In this document: positions 23,442 to 33,537 of the stretch, piece after piece
How the letters are laid out: each line of letters starts with the position of its first letter
Numbering within the stretch: position 1 is the stretch's first letter
Source: Imbricaverruca yamaguchii
Taxonomy: Eukaryota; Arthropoda; Thecostraca; Neoverrucidae
Direction of reading: 5' to 3'
NCBI GenBank assembly: GCA_034440575.1
Contig: JAOTOL010001640.1
Coordinates: forward strand, 892,501-956,500
DNA length: 64,000 bases
The notes under the pieces: model-generated
Told to the model about the DNA's origin: nothing
Seen by the model: only the letters and a program-made list of their open reading frames with translations
Database searches by the model: none
Translations under genes and position numbers: made by a program

Positions 23442-25829
23442 ATGTCGGACCAGCCCGACTCGACCATCACGTCCACCTGTCGACCGGACAGGCAGCGGCG
23501 CGACGTCGACCCGCCGCCGCGCCGCCCGGCGCCCGCTGACCTGCCCGAGCCGAGCGACCAGCCCGGCCGCGCCGCCTCGCCGCCGCCCGAGCCGGACTCG
23601 GAGGCGGTGGCGGAGCTCGCACAGCGCCGGCCCACACGCGCCCCGGATGCGGCCACGTCGTCAGACGCGTCGCCGTCAAACAACGTAGTGGCAGCTCGAG
23701 GTTCGTCAGATGCAGCCACGTCGTCAGACGTGTCGCCTTCCAACAACGCTGTGGCAGCTCGAGGTTCGTCGGATGCCGCAAGCTCGTCAGATGCGGGGCG
23801 TTCAGCCGACGCTGTAGCAGCTCGAGGTCCCTCGAATGCCGCTAGTTCGTCGGATGTGGGTCCTTCAGATGATGTAGCAGCTGGAGGGCCGTCAGATGCC
23901 GCTAGCTCGTCAGATGCGGGACCTTCAGATGACGCTGTAGCAGTTCTGGGTTCTTCGGATCCTGCTAGCTCATCAGACACCAGACCTTCGAACAACGCTA
24001 TAGCAGTTCGATGCTCTTCGGATGCTGCTAGCTCGTCAGATGCGGGACCTTCAGATGACGATGTAGCAGCTCGAGGTCTCTCGAATGCCGCTAGTTCGTC
24101 AGATACTGGACCTCCAGATGACGCCAGAGCAGCTCGGGGCCCGTCCGTCGCGGCCAGCTCTTCCGACACTACACCAGCTCTTGCTGGTGGCTCGTCGTCA
24201 GCGCGAAGACAGCCCGACGCAGCCAGCTCTTCCGACACGACACCAGCTCTTGCTGGTGGCTCGTCGTCAGCGCGAAGACAGCCCGACGCAGCCAGCTCTT
24301 CCGACACGACACCAGCTCTTGCTGGTGGCTCGTCGTCAGCGCGAAGACGGCCCGACGCAGCCAGCTCTTCCGATACGACACCAGTTCTTGCTGGTGGCTC
24401 GTCGTCAGCGCGAAGACGGCCCGACGCAGCCAGCTCTTCCGATACGACACCGGTTCTTGCTGGTGGCTCGTCGTCAGCGCGAAGACGGCCCGACGCAGCC
24501 AGCTCTTCCGATACGACACCGGTTCTTGCTGGTGGCTCGTCATCACCGCGAAGACCGCCCGACGCAGCCAGCTCTTCCGATACGGCTCCGGTGTTTGCCA
24601 CGCACCGCCCTCTGGCCACTGACGCTGCCAGCTCATCCGACACGGCGCCGACTGCCGGCGGTCCGTCCACAACACGTCGGCCGGCCGATGCCGCCAGCTC
24701 CTCGGACAGTCGACGGCCGGCGGCCGCCTGCCGTCCGACACAGCACGTGAACGCGGCCAGCTCCTCCGACACGAGGTCGGCCGGGATCGCCGCGGCGGGC
24801 GGCGTCGGGCCGGCCGACGCCGTGTCGTCCGGCCAGCCGGTCGCGTCGGTCCGACGGCCGGCGGCCGCCGCCAGCTCGTCGGACGCGGCGTCGGCGCGCC
24901 GCCGCACCGGCGGCGTGGCGGCGGACGAGCCGGGCGACGGCGCGCCCACGTCCAGCCAGCAGCAGCGGCGGCGACACGACGCCTGCGAGCCGGACGAGGG
25001 CGGCGCCGGCCGGCCGGCCAGCCGCAGTCGACACGACTCGGAGGCCGAGGCGGTGGAGGTGGTCGGCAGCAACGCCGCGAGATCGGCGGCGGCGGCGGCG
25101 CGCCCGCGCCCACGCCGACCGGCCGATCAGCCCGAGTCCAGTGCTGACTGCCGGCCGGTGCCGTGGCGACCCAACGGCGACCAGCAGGCGGCCATCTCCA
25201 GCTCGGGCGCGATGCGGCCGCGGCTCGCGCCGGCCGCCACCGCGCAGCACGGCGAGATCTCCGGCTCGAGTCGCGTGTGGCTGCCGCAGCTGGTGCCCAC
25301 CTCGCAGCACCAGGAGGTGACCGGCTCGGCGGGCGGCTCGCGCGGCGTGCGCAGCCCCGCCGGCGCCGACTCGCAGGGCTCGGACGTGGGCTCGGCGCGC
25401 AAGGACAGCCGCTCGCCGGGCCACGCCGGCGGCGCCGACTCGACCTTCAGCCGGGCGACGGCCGGGCCGCGCGACGACGGTCCGGCCACCAGCAGCACGG
25501 GCCTCAAGCGGCCGGCGCTGGTGCCCGACTATTCCGACTCTTCCGACGACGACTCGCCGTGCGCCTCGCCCGGCGGGAAGGTGGCGCGGCTCGACGAGGA
25601 GATATCGACCAGCCAGGCGGCGGCGCCGGCCGGCGGCTCGCACCGGCAGGACTCGCAGGAGGCGGGCATCTCGACCAGCGCCGTCGACGAGCTGGCCGAG
25701 CTGGCCGAGCTCAGCCCCGACACGGGCAACGTGTCCGCCACGGACGGCGCCGCCGCCGCCGCCCCCGCCGCGTCCGTCTCGACGGCCACCGCCGGCTCGG
25801 CGGCCGGCGTCGGCCGACAAGCTGAGTGA
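23442..25829 (+). CDS. PHF10: SAYP/PHF10 homologue, exon 1 part A (disordered N-terminus)
   Basis: Start of a PBAP-type chromatin-remodeler subunit; the assignment rests on the downstream exons. The Met at 23442 follows a possible acceptor TGTCGCAG (23431) and begins MSDQPDSTITSTCRPDRQRR. The rest is low-complexity and Ser/Asp/Ala-rich: first diverged SSDA-S-SSDAGPSDD units, then seven near-identical 20-residue repeats (DAASSSDTTP followed by VLAGGSSSARR). The frame ends with a TGA at 25827-25829, 20 bases before the next long frame opens one base out of register. No intron signals are convincing there, so a single-base error around 25740-25825 is the simplest explanation. Drosophila SAYP also has a long, poorly conserved N-terminus. 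Confidence 0.6.
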   Translation: MSDQPDSTITSTCRPDRQRRDVDPPPRRPAPADLPEPSDQPGRAASPPPEPDSEAVAELAQRRPTRAPDAATSSDASPSNNVVAARGSSDAATSSDVSPSNNAVAARGSSDAASSSDAGRSADAVAARGPSNAASSSDVGPSDDVAAGGPSDAASSSDAGPSDDAVAVLGSSDPASSSDTRPSNNAIAVRCSSDAASSSDAGPSDDDVAARGLSNAASSSDTGPPDDARAARGPSVAASSSDTTPALAGGSSSARRQPDAASSSDTTPALAGGSSSARRQPDAASSSDTTPALAGGSSSARRRPDAASSSDTTPVLAGGSSSARRRPDAASSSDTTPVLAGGSSSARRRPDAASSSDTTPVLAGGSSSPRRPPDAASSSDTAPVFATHRPLATDAASSSDTAPTAGGPSTTRRPADAASSSDSRRPAAACRPTQHVNAASSSDTRSAGIAAAGGVGPADAVSSGQPVASVRRPAAAASSSDAASARRRTGGVAADEPGDGAPTSSQQQRRRHDACEPDEGGAGRPASRSRHDSEAEAVEVVGSNAARSAAAAARPRPRRPADQPESSADCRPVPWRPNGDQQAAISSSGAMRPRLAPAATAQHGEISGSSRVWLPQLVPTSQHQEVTGSAGGSRGVRSPAGADSQGSDVGSARKDSRSPGHAGGADSTFSRATAGPRDDGPATSSTGLKRPALVPDYSDSSDDDSPCASPGGKVARLDEEISTSQAAAPAGGSHRQDSQEAGISTSAVDELAELAELSPDTGNVSATDGAAAAAPAASVSTATAGSAAGVGRQAE
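24160..24600 (+). repeat. Coding 60-bp repeats (20 residues, about 7 copies)
   Basis: Tandem units of CCAGCTCTTCCGACACGACA followed by CCAGCTCTTGCTGGTGGCTC and GTCGTCAGCGCGAAGAC; late copies have GGTTCTTG. Near-identity implies recent expansion or homogenisation. Confidence 0.9.
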
Positions 25830-28800
25830 CCAGCAGAGCTCCGAGGCGGTGGCGGCGGGGCCCTCCAGCGACGGCGACGCCGCCATGTTGGCACACCTCG
25901 ATCCCGAGCCGGCCGTCAGCGGCAGCAGCGACGTGCTCGTCTCGCGCGCTGCTGACGACGCCGACACCGACTCGCGAATCGACTCGCACGTCGACGACGA
26001 CGACGACGACGATGACGGGCCGATGGTGCGGCCGCCGCCCGTCGACTCGCTAGATGACGACTCGCGCATCGACTCGCACGGCACGGACTCTGTCGACAAC
26101 TCCGACGCGCGTCTCGACTCGCTGGAGCACGCCGACTCGCGGATCGACTCGCACGACAACGCCGACGACTCGCCGGACATGCTGGGCGGCGCCGTCAGCT
26201 CGGGTCGGCCTGTCGGCATCGTCGGCGAGCAGGCGGGCACATGCCAGAGTTCGGGGGACGCTGAGGCGTCCGGCTCTCCGCCCGGGGCGGGAGAGGCGCC
26301 GGACGTACCTGCTGTCACCTCTGCCCCGGCACCGACGTCGCCACCCTCCACCGGACCACCGCCCCGCGCGGCCACATCTGCGCAGAGCACCGGCCTTCAC
26401 TCGACGCCACCAGCGACCGCCGAGCCGCCTCTGCCGGCGAACTCAGAGCCGGACCAGACTGCCGCCGGCCGCCCGCCAGGCCGAGACGCGCCTACACCGG
26501 CACCTGCGGCGGCCGCTCCATCGGCCGCCGCGAGTGGTGTCTCGGCCGCGAGCCAATCGGCGGCCGCCGCCCCTGTGACGGTCGACACCAACAGCTGCGC
26601 CGGCCCGCAGAAGGGTGACTCTGGGCGGGTGCCGCCGACCGCCACCTCCGCCACCACCGCCACCACCGCCACCACCGCCACTTCCGCCACTTCCGCCACC
26701 ACCGCCACCACCGCCACCACAGCCACCACCGCCACCACCGCCACCACCGCCACCACCGCCACCACCGCCACCACCACCGCCACCACCGCCGCCACCACCG
26801 CCACCACCACTCCGTCCCCGCCGGGCCGCTCGTCGGTGGACGCGAACAGCAGCGGAGAGCAAAAGGTGTCAGCGACGTCATCGCCATCGGACTGCCGCTC
26901 AGACGCGGTGCGGCGTGTGGAGGCAACGGGCTGCGACCAGCCTGAAGCTATCGCAGCTGCAGTGCCGGCATCGGCCGCCAGCAGCGCGCCAGCCTCGAGG
27001 GGAGGTGCGCCGACTCCTGGCGTGTCGGGCGTGTGCCCGTCGGCGGCGGATCGGCCGGCCGACGGCGACGAGGCGGGTCAGAGCCAAATTCCTGCCGCCG
27101 CGACGTCACAGTCGATCGGCGCGCCAGGCCCGGCGGTCGACAGTCACGTGGACAGCGACCAGGGAGTCGCCGCTGCCGCTGAGGTCGTGCTGCACGAGAA
27201 GCCGCCTCTGGATACCGCAACCGCACCCTTGGCCTCAGCCTCGACCCAAGCCGAAGCCGGGGCCGCCACCGAGGCCACGGCCGGGTCTCGAGTCCCAGTC
27301 GCGGCCGCAGCTGGGATGGCTGACCCGCTGTCAGCGGCAACCGCAGCCGCAGCCGCAGCCACAACCATGGCTGCTGCTAAAATCACCGTCCCAATCCCAG
27401 CACCCGAATCAGCCTCAGTCGCTGTAGCAGCACCTGAATCGGCCGCAGCCTCTGACACAGCTTCTGTCACAGTTTTTACCACAGCTTCAGGTACAGTCTC
27501 TACCGCAGCTGCTGCCACGGCGTCAGACCCGGCCGCAGCCTCGGTGATAGAGGCTCGGGCTGCAGCCGGTGCGGGCCGGTCCGAGCGACCGAGGCGTCAG
27601 TCCCGAGACGCCATCCCACCCGGATCTCACCCGAGTCGCTCGCCTCGTCGAGAGACTGCCGGCTCACCGCGCTCCGAGCCGACAAAGTCTCCGCGTTCAG
27701 AGTCGACCAGGTCACCCCGATCCGAGCGAGCCAAGTCGCCCCGTTCCGACCCGGCCAAGTCGCCCCGGCTGGACCAGTCCAGGTCACAGCGGCTAGACCC
27801 TCAGAAGTCGCCTCGACATGAATCGAGTCGGTCGACGCGGTCTGACGGCGTCGCCAAGTTGACTAAAGTTGACACTGCCAAGTCGCCTAAATCGGAGGCT
27901 AAAACGTCGCCCAGATCTGATAAATCGCCCAGATCTGATAAATCGCCCAGATCTGATAAATCGCCCAGATCTGATAAGTCGCCCAAGTCTGATAAGTCGC
28001 CGAAATCGGATAAGTCGCCCAGATCTGACGTACCAAAATCGCCCAAGTCTGACGCTGCCAAGTCGCTTAAATCTGATCAAGCGAAATCCCCCAAGCTTGA
28101 CGCCGCCAAACTACCTAGATCTGAATCCGCCAAGTCGCCGCGACGGGACGTCTCGAAGTCGCCGAGATCTGACTCGGTCAAGTCTCGGTCGGAGGCGGGC
28201 CCGTCGCCGAAGTCTGACTCGGGCAGATCTCCCCGCTCTGATGCGGGCCGCTCGCCGGGCCGGAGTGGCTCGGGGGAGCCGGAGCCGGGCCGCTCGCTGC
28301 GGCAGGTGTCGCGCGACAGCGAGGGCATCGCCGCCATCGACGCGTTCCTGCAGGAGACGGCCACGGAGCCGGTGGTGCGCCTCAACCGGCTGGTGGTGGC
28401 CGACAGCGACTCCGCGGCTGCGACAGCTGGCGCAGCTGCGGCAGCAGTCGCCGGACCGGCCCCTGCCGGCTCAGCTGTCGTGAGCGCCGTTGCCGGTGCC
28501 GACGGCGTCGCCCTCGCTGCTGAGGGAGCGCCCGCCCAGAGCGCCGCCGCCACTGCTGATGTGGGCTCGGCGCCAAGCGTCGCTGCCGCCGCCGATGCCA
28601 TCCCAGTCGCCGCCCCCGTGAAGCGTAAGCGAGGTCGGCCGCGCAAGAACCCGCTGCCGGAGAACGTCGCTGCGGCCCCGGGCGCCACCGTGGCCTCAGG
28701 CGTGACCGCCACACTCAGCTCGACCGCACCCCCGGGTGTGGTCGCGACCCCGGGCAAGCCGGTTCGAACCCGGGGCGGCGACGCAGCTGTCGCCGCAACA

Positions 28801-29482
28801 CCAGGCGCCGCCACCGCCGCACCAGGAGCCGTCACCACCGCACCAAGAGCCGCCACCACCGCCACACCAGGAGCCGCCACCACCGCCACACCGGCCACCG
28901 CCACCGCCACCGCCACCGCCACCGCCACCGCCACCGCTACCGCCACCGCTACCGCCACCGCTGCCGCCACACCAGGCACCGGCGACCTAGCAGTGCGGAA
29001 GAGTGGCCGTCCGCGCAAGAAGAAGCTGCTGGAGGACGAGCGGCAGGAGCTGGACAGTCGCCGGGTGAGAGACGCCAAGGCGAGGATGGCGGAGGAGCGG
29101 ATGCGCGCGGCTTCCGGCGGGGCCGAGAAGGCCGCCAAGGTCAAGAAGGAAGACGACGTCGGCGCCAAGGCGAAGGTGAAGACGGGAACCGTGGGCAGAC
29201 CCCGCAAGGAGGACGCGGCCAAGCTGCGGGCTGGCAGGGAAAAGGCGGTGACGCCTCCGACGGCGACACCGACTCCCGTCAAGGGGAAGCCGGGCCGGAA
29301 GCGCAAGACGCCGGTGGCTGACGCTGCGCCGCCGCCTGAAGTGGTGGTGAAGCAGGAGCAAATTGCCGCCGCCGCGGAGGTAGAGCACAAGCCGGAGGTC
29401 AGTGTGTGGCAGGTGTCCTCTGGTGACTCCAATGAAGCCGTCGGCGAGCAGCCGCCCATCAAGAAGATCCGACTCAAGAAAG
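25810..29482 (+). CDS. PHF10: SAYP/PHF10 homologue, exon 1 part B (AT-hook region)
   Basis: Continuation of exon 1 after the apparent frame break, opening ADKLSDQQSSEAVAAGPSSD. It contains DSRIDSH repeats (about 25970-26160), a Thr/Ala microsatellite (26640-26815), a run of KSPRS/SDKSPRSD units (27690-28260), then AT-hook-like motifs KRKRGRPRKNPL (28620), KSGRPRKKKL (28993), VGRPRKED (29190) and KPGRKRKTP (29287). AT-hooks bind the DNA minor groove; the SP-rich block could be a phosphorylation target (inference). The exon ends LKK plus one base before the donor GTTAGT and joins the next exon in phase to give Asp. With part A the exon is about 6 kb. Confidence 0.7.
26640..26815 (+). repeat. 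Coding (CCACCG)n-type microsatellite
   Basis: ACC-GCC repeats giving Thr-Ala-Thr-Thr runs, with a few TCC interruptions. A second, shorter tract lies at 28880-28965. Antisense frames over both are shadows. Confidence 0.85.
27690..28260 (+). repeat. Coding KSPRS/SDKSPRSD repeats
   Basis: About 35 loosely repeated Lys-Ser-Pro-Arg-Ser units. The core at 27910-28030 is a 15-bp tandem repeat of AGATCTGATAAATCGCCC. Confidence 0.85.
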
Positions 29483-29754
29483 GTTAGTGTGCTATGCGTG
29501 GTGTTTGCGAGATCTTGAGTGGGCTAGGAAGCCAAATTGGCTGCCAAATTAAACTTTTTTTTTGTGCTCCAGCTGGTATACAATGCTGAAATAGTAGCTT
29601 GTAAACAAACCAAATGCATTTGGTTGTGCACGTTGCTTCTCCAACTCAAAAGATACAAGCCGTCATTTGGTCTTTTTGGCACCAGTTTTTAGTGAGACTT
29701 TCATTCATATATGTCGTGACACATGTACAGCGTTAAAATTAAAGTAAAGTTTGC

Positions 29755-30010
29755 TGCCCCAGTAGCTCAGTTGGCTTGAGCACTGACCTGCACTGGTCTC
29801 CCCTGTTCTGACAACACAGGTTTCGAGTCGCTTGACGCGCTCGCATTTAGCCCTCGGTTCGGGGTGGGGGTTCAGTTGTCAGCTGGCCCGACAAAGTCGA
29901 GGTGCATTGACGGCACGTTAAGCTTTCGGTCTAAATTCTGCTGTTGAACTGGAATTCATGGATCAGGCCGTGGGGTCAGGGTTCACGCAACAAACTGCTC
30001 AGCAATAGAA
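29755..30010 (+). mobile_element. tRNA-derived SINE, second family (S2)
   Basis: Starts GCCCCAGTAGCTCAGTTGGC, a canonical A box, followed about 50 bases later by GGTTTCGAGTCGC, a B-box-like match. The body has GCCCGACAAAGTCGAGGTGC and GGATCAGGCCGTGGGG. Not a functional tRNA because the arms do not close. Single copy in the window. Confidence 0.65.
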
Positions 30011-30043
30011 ACCTGGCTCATGAAGCCACCCCAGCAAGAATTC

Positions 30044-30521
30044 GGATAAAACAGATTTCTCGTTAGGTGTGAGATGTCGAAACGAGCAGAGCAGGATGTC
30101 GAAATCTCCATTTAAATAATGCAGTTTAAAATACTTCGGGCCTTAAAACTCGGTTTTGAGACAATTGCGTGCATATAACTACCCGTTTTGCGTGTTTTGA
30201 GAGAAGCCTAATTTGGGGATAGTGATATCAACGATAACGATACAAATACCTACGCTACAAACCAATATTATATAACATAGCACATCATTGGTAGTCCCTT
30301 TACCTAGAATTGCAGTAAGAGATGCTCGTTATCACGATTCCGGGACCGTTATGGTGAGCATAAGCATGATACTTATCAACGGGATACTGTTAGAAACAAG
30401 GCATGGAGATTTAACAGGTACGCACCGAGAATCACGATGTCGATGCTTCTTTGGGAAGGATGCCGATTCAGTATTTAGTAAGCCGTATATTCCACCATAT
30501 TTCACGAATGATTTATCCCTG
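30044..30521 (+). mobile_element. hAT-like MITE, copy 2, abutting a splice acceptor
   Basis: Contains the family signature CGTTAGGTGTGAGATGTCGA near its start and ends CACGAATGATTTATCCCTG. The last element base is 30521 and the SAYP exon-2 acceptor CAG occupies 30522-30524. The pyrimidine-containing ATTTATCCCT of the acceptor is therefore element sequence. The 5' terminus is diverged and its exact start uncertain. Confidence 0.75.
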
Positions 30522-30524
30522 CAG

Positions 30525-31419
30525 ATGGCACACCTGCCAAGCCGCGTGGTCCAAAGCCAAAGCGCCCGCCGTCCGCCGAGCCGCCGCCGGAGCCGGAGCC
30601 ATCGAGTCGCGAGAAGAAGAGGCGGCGGCGAGGCGAGCCGGCCGCCGCAGTGCCGCCCCCTCAGGCCGACGACAACGCCGTGATGGACGCCGAGGACGCC
30701 ATGCCGTTACTGCCACAGCCCGCGGCACCACCACCGCCGCCGACGGCTTCCCAGCCAGCCAAGGCTTCATCTCCACCGGCGGGAGAGTCACCCCCATCGG
30801 CGGGACCGACACCGCCACCGGCGGGACAGTCACCCCCATCGGCGGGACCGACACCGCCACCGGCGGGACAGTCACCCCCATCGGCGGGACCGACACCGCC
30901 ACCGGCGGAGCTGTCGACCCCATCGGCAGAACCGTCACTCCCATCGGCGGAGCCGTCACTTCCATCGGCGGAACCGTCACTTCCATCGGCGGAACCGTCA
31001 CCCCCACCGGCGGAACCGTCACCCCCACCGGCGGAAATGTCACCCCCTTCGGCGGAACCGTCACCCCCTCCAGCGGAACTGTCCCTCCCACCAGTCGAGC
31101 CGTCTCCCCCGCCGGCGGAACCATCGCCCCCTCCGGCAGAGCCAGCACCCCCTCCGGCAGAGGTGTCACCCTCTCCGGTGGAGCCGTCGTCAGTGCGTGC
31201 GGAGTCGGCAGCGGTGTCCGAGTCGGTGCCACTGCCGCCGCCGGCCGGGCCGGAGCCGGAGGACGCGCCGCCGCCGGCCGGCACCAATGCGGCGCCGCCG
31301 CCGCGCCAGCCGCCGCCGCCGCCCGTCGAAGAGGACTCGCAGAGCTCGGTGCGCTCCCAGGGCAGCCGTGGCAGTCGCGGCAGCCGCAAGGCTCGCAAAG
31401 GAGCGTTCGACCTCAGCAG
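30525..31419 (+). CDS. PHF10: SAYP/PHF10 homologue, exon 2
   Basis: Reads GTPAKPRGPKPKRPPSAEPP (a further AT-hook-like KPRGPKPKR), then REKKRRRRGEP, a long Pro/Ser-rich repeat region, and finally SSVRSQGSRGSRGSRKARKG and AFDLS. The phase fits both neighbours: it starts with AT completing an Asp codon and ends AG before GTGAGG. The Pro-rich part (30777-31190) is built on PPSAGPTPPPAGQS units, three of them identical. The extreme end is basic and Ser-rich and leads into the conserved SAY region. Assigned by phase, composition and position; the repeats themselves are not family-specific. Confidence 0.7.
30775..31190 (+). repeat. Coding Pro/Ser-rich repeats (42-bp core)
   Basis: Three near-identical copies of a 42-bp unit (GGCGGGACCGACACCGCCAC, then CGGCGGGACAGTCACCCCCAT) followed by shorter, diverged units (CATCGGCGGAACCGTCACCC). 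Confidence 0.85.
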
Positions 31420-32816
31420 GTGAGGAGGGGCGGCGGGCAGGTGTGAGATGGTGGCCCGAGGTCGCTGGTCTGATGTCGCGGGTCTGAGGCCGTGGCCTGA
31501 AGTCGCGGGTTTAACGGGTGTCTCAGCGGGCATGAGGTCGTGACCTGTGGTCCCGGGTTGAACGGTGTCTCAGCGGGTCCGATATCGTGCCTCCTTGACG
31601 ATGCATTATGGATTGGTTTTGCCCATATGGACAATTATTTGTGGAATTGGAGCACTGCCTACTGTGGTTGCTGTTGTTCCACCTGACGGTACGTCTTCTG
31701 TGTAGCTTGTGCTCGTCTCCCCTCCAAGGTCGGAAAAGCAACCTTGTGTTGGATTTCCGTAACCCAGAACATGGTGTTCCCCGGAAAACTGTTCTATCCT
31801 CATTCCGCTCTGAGGCTGAATGGAAGATAAAATTGAATGCTTAACGAAATGGTGCGACTTCTCCAGCCATTGACAAAAGTCTGTTGTCAATGAGTTGGGC
31901 CATTGACAGAGTCTGTTGGGTCTTAAACTTGGGTTTTCATTCCCGTAATTGTAAATGGTGTATTTTTGTACCAAAAACCTAGCCTGCCCCATATCACTGG
32001 ATATGTTTCGGTCGTTTCACTATTCTCATTCCAATAATTTCCTAATTATGATCAATTAGGTACCAGGAAGCCCTGCCCATAATTTCACAGAAATGTTTCT
32101 TATCACACAAGCAAAAACAAAGGTATCGTCCAAATTTCGTTCCCAAAATTGTCCAAATCTAGGTTTCTAAAACAAATCTAACCCTGGTTCTCGCTGATCG
32201 ATTGACGGTTGGATCGATGGCTAGTTGATTCCGACCGAACCCTCTCTCTCTGTGGACCCGCCCTGCGACTCTGTCTGTGGTTCCCCCCTCCGACTCTGTG
32301 GTCCCGCCCCGCCACTATGTCTGTGGCCCCGCCCTGCGACTCTGTGGCCCCGCCCCGCACTCTGGCCCCGTGATGGACCCACCCCGCCCACCATTCTGTA
32401 GCTGTTCCCCTTCCCCAGTCCACATACACCTGCAGTCGGCACAATGCCTGAAGTGACATGTAAGCTGTTGTCAGCGTCGCCATTGGCTCGTGACTCCAAT
32501 CACAAGTGAACATGATGCTTTTATAATGCTGGTGATAAGTATATCACAAAGACGAAGAAGAAAGCAAACCAAATACACTCAACACAAATTTTTCTGGTGA
32601 AAATGGAAATTGGAAAGCTACGCATCGTTAAAATTATCCGCGGTCCGCACAAACGGTTGAAGTAAGCAAACTGGAGAAAGTCGTTAAATGATGGATGGTG
32701 AATGCTAAAGATTATCCCTCCCAAGTAATCCAATCGTCCGCTTCAAGTTATGTAGGGGTACACCACAACCACCACACTGCGCACACTCCCTTCGTCGACG
32801 CGCCCCTGAACTCCAA

Positions 32817-32968
32817 GGGGACGAGTAGTCTAGGGGTAAGTTGCCCGTCTTACAATCGAAAGATTGTGGGTTCGAGTCTCACCTGTCGCTACTCTTCGCT
32901 CGCGACCAATCGGCGTGAGAGATTGACGACGCTACATGACTCAACAGTCGACGTGTAAAACCAACAAC
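32817..32968 (+). mobile_element. tRNA-derived SINE (S1)
   Basis: Near-consensus copy: GGGGACGAGTAGTCTAGGGG head, GTGGGTTCGAGTCTCACC B-box region, GACCAATCGGCGTGAGAG middle; the tail lacks GTCGT before AAAACC. It lies directly after a GACGCGCCCCTGAACTCC segment resembling a retroelement 3' end. Confidence 0.9.
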
Positions 32969-33066
32969 CGCCACCGCACTGAACTCCAACCCAATCAAAT
33001 CCGAGCTAAATGGTCACGCTTTGGTCGAAGCGCCCTTAAACTCCAATCCAACCAAATCTAACGTAA

Positions 33067-33237
33067 TGTACGACCCTCAATATACCAGGAGGTGCTGAGT
33101 TTACATCAAAAGTGGCCATCGTCAGGAGTGGCCCTCCTGACGATGGCCCCTGGCCGAAACGTTGAGTAATATAGCATAATCCCTAACGCTACTTTTGATG
33201 TAAACTCAGCACCTCCTGGTATATTGAGGGTCGTACA
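33067..33237. repeat. Perfect 47-bp inverted repeat with inner palindrome and hammerhead-like core
   Basis: Bases 33067-33113 and 33191-33237 are exact reverse complements (outer arms start TGTACGACCCTCAATATACC). Inside, GGCCATCGTCAGGAG and CTCCTGACGATGGCC form a second palindrome. CTGACGA (33137-33143), a GGCC...GGCC hairpin and GAAAC (33156-33160), then CGTT...AACG, are arranged like the core of a hammerhead ribozyme. Such cores occur in Penelope-like elements and retrozymes (known). The cleavage triplet is not canonical, so activity is doubtful. Confidence 0.7.
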
Positions 33238-33352
33238 TTTTGTCTCACGCAATGTCTAAAACCCCGGAGCACCTAAGAGCCATTATTCGTTGTATTAAAC
33301 AAATCTAACGTACTCGCTTCACACCACTGACGGCCGGCCGCTGCGTCCACAG

Positions 33353-33537
33353 CCAGAAGTCCGCGGCGGCGGCCGAGCGTGCCGCGCCGGCAGCGCCGCC
33401 GGCCGAGCCCGGCCCCGGCCCCGGCCCGCTGGTGCAGTACCGCTGGCCGCGCGACGACCCCAGCGCCGAGCTGTACATGCTGCAGGAGCAGCTGGCCGTG
33501 CACCTCGACCTGGCCGCCTTCCAGATGCGCTTCCCCG
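33353..33537 (+). CDS. PHF10: SAYP/PHF10 homologue, exon 3 (start of SAY domain)
   Basis: Encodes an Ala/Pro/Gly-rich lead, then LVQYRWPRDDPSAELYMLQE and QLAVHLDLAAFQMRFP. Vertebrate PHF10 has the corresponding YTLQEQ-SEYLGVKSFKRKYP, the start of the conserved SAY module that sits in the PBAF/PBAP complex. The exon starts with C, completing a Ser codon with AG from exon 2, and ends with one G before the donor GTCAGT; exon 4 supplies AC to make the conserved Asp of FPDL. The donor and the last exon bases are the seed of the 30-bp array that follows. Confidence 0.88.

Larger units (their letters stand above)
29483..30524 (+). other. SAYP intron 1 containing two mobile elements
   Basis: Bounded by GTTAGT and CTGCAG. 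It contains a tRNA-like SINE (about 29755-30010) followed by hAT-like MITE copy 2, whose end is 3 bases from the next exon. Confidence 0.75.
31420..33352 (+). other. SAYP intron 2
   Basis: Bounded by GTGAGG and GCGTCCACAG. Just after the donor there is a degenerate repeat based on GTCGCGGGTCTGAGG (31440-31590). It also contains a GGCCCCGCCCCGC-rich stretch (32230-32390), an S1 SINE and the nested palindrome at 33067. Confidence 0.65.

Noticed and set aside
26443..26926. Poly-Gly, Trp-Arg or Val-Ala proteins opposite the Thr-Ala tract
   Set aside because: Antisense readings of a trinucleotide-type microsatellite.
23177..29477. Very long open frames on the minus strand across SAYP exon 1
   Set aside because: They are shadows of stop-poor, GC-rich repeated coding sequence. 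The plus strand has the AT-hook-like motifs and splices in phase to the conserved domain.
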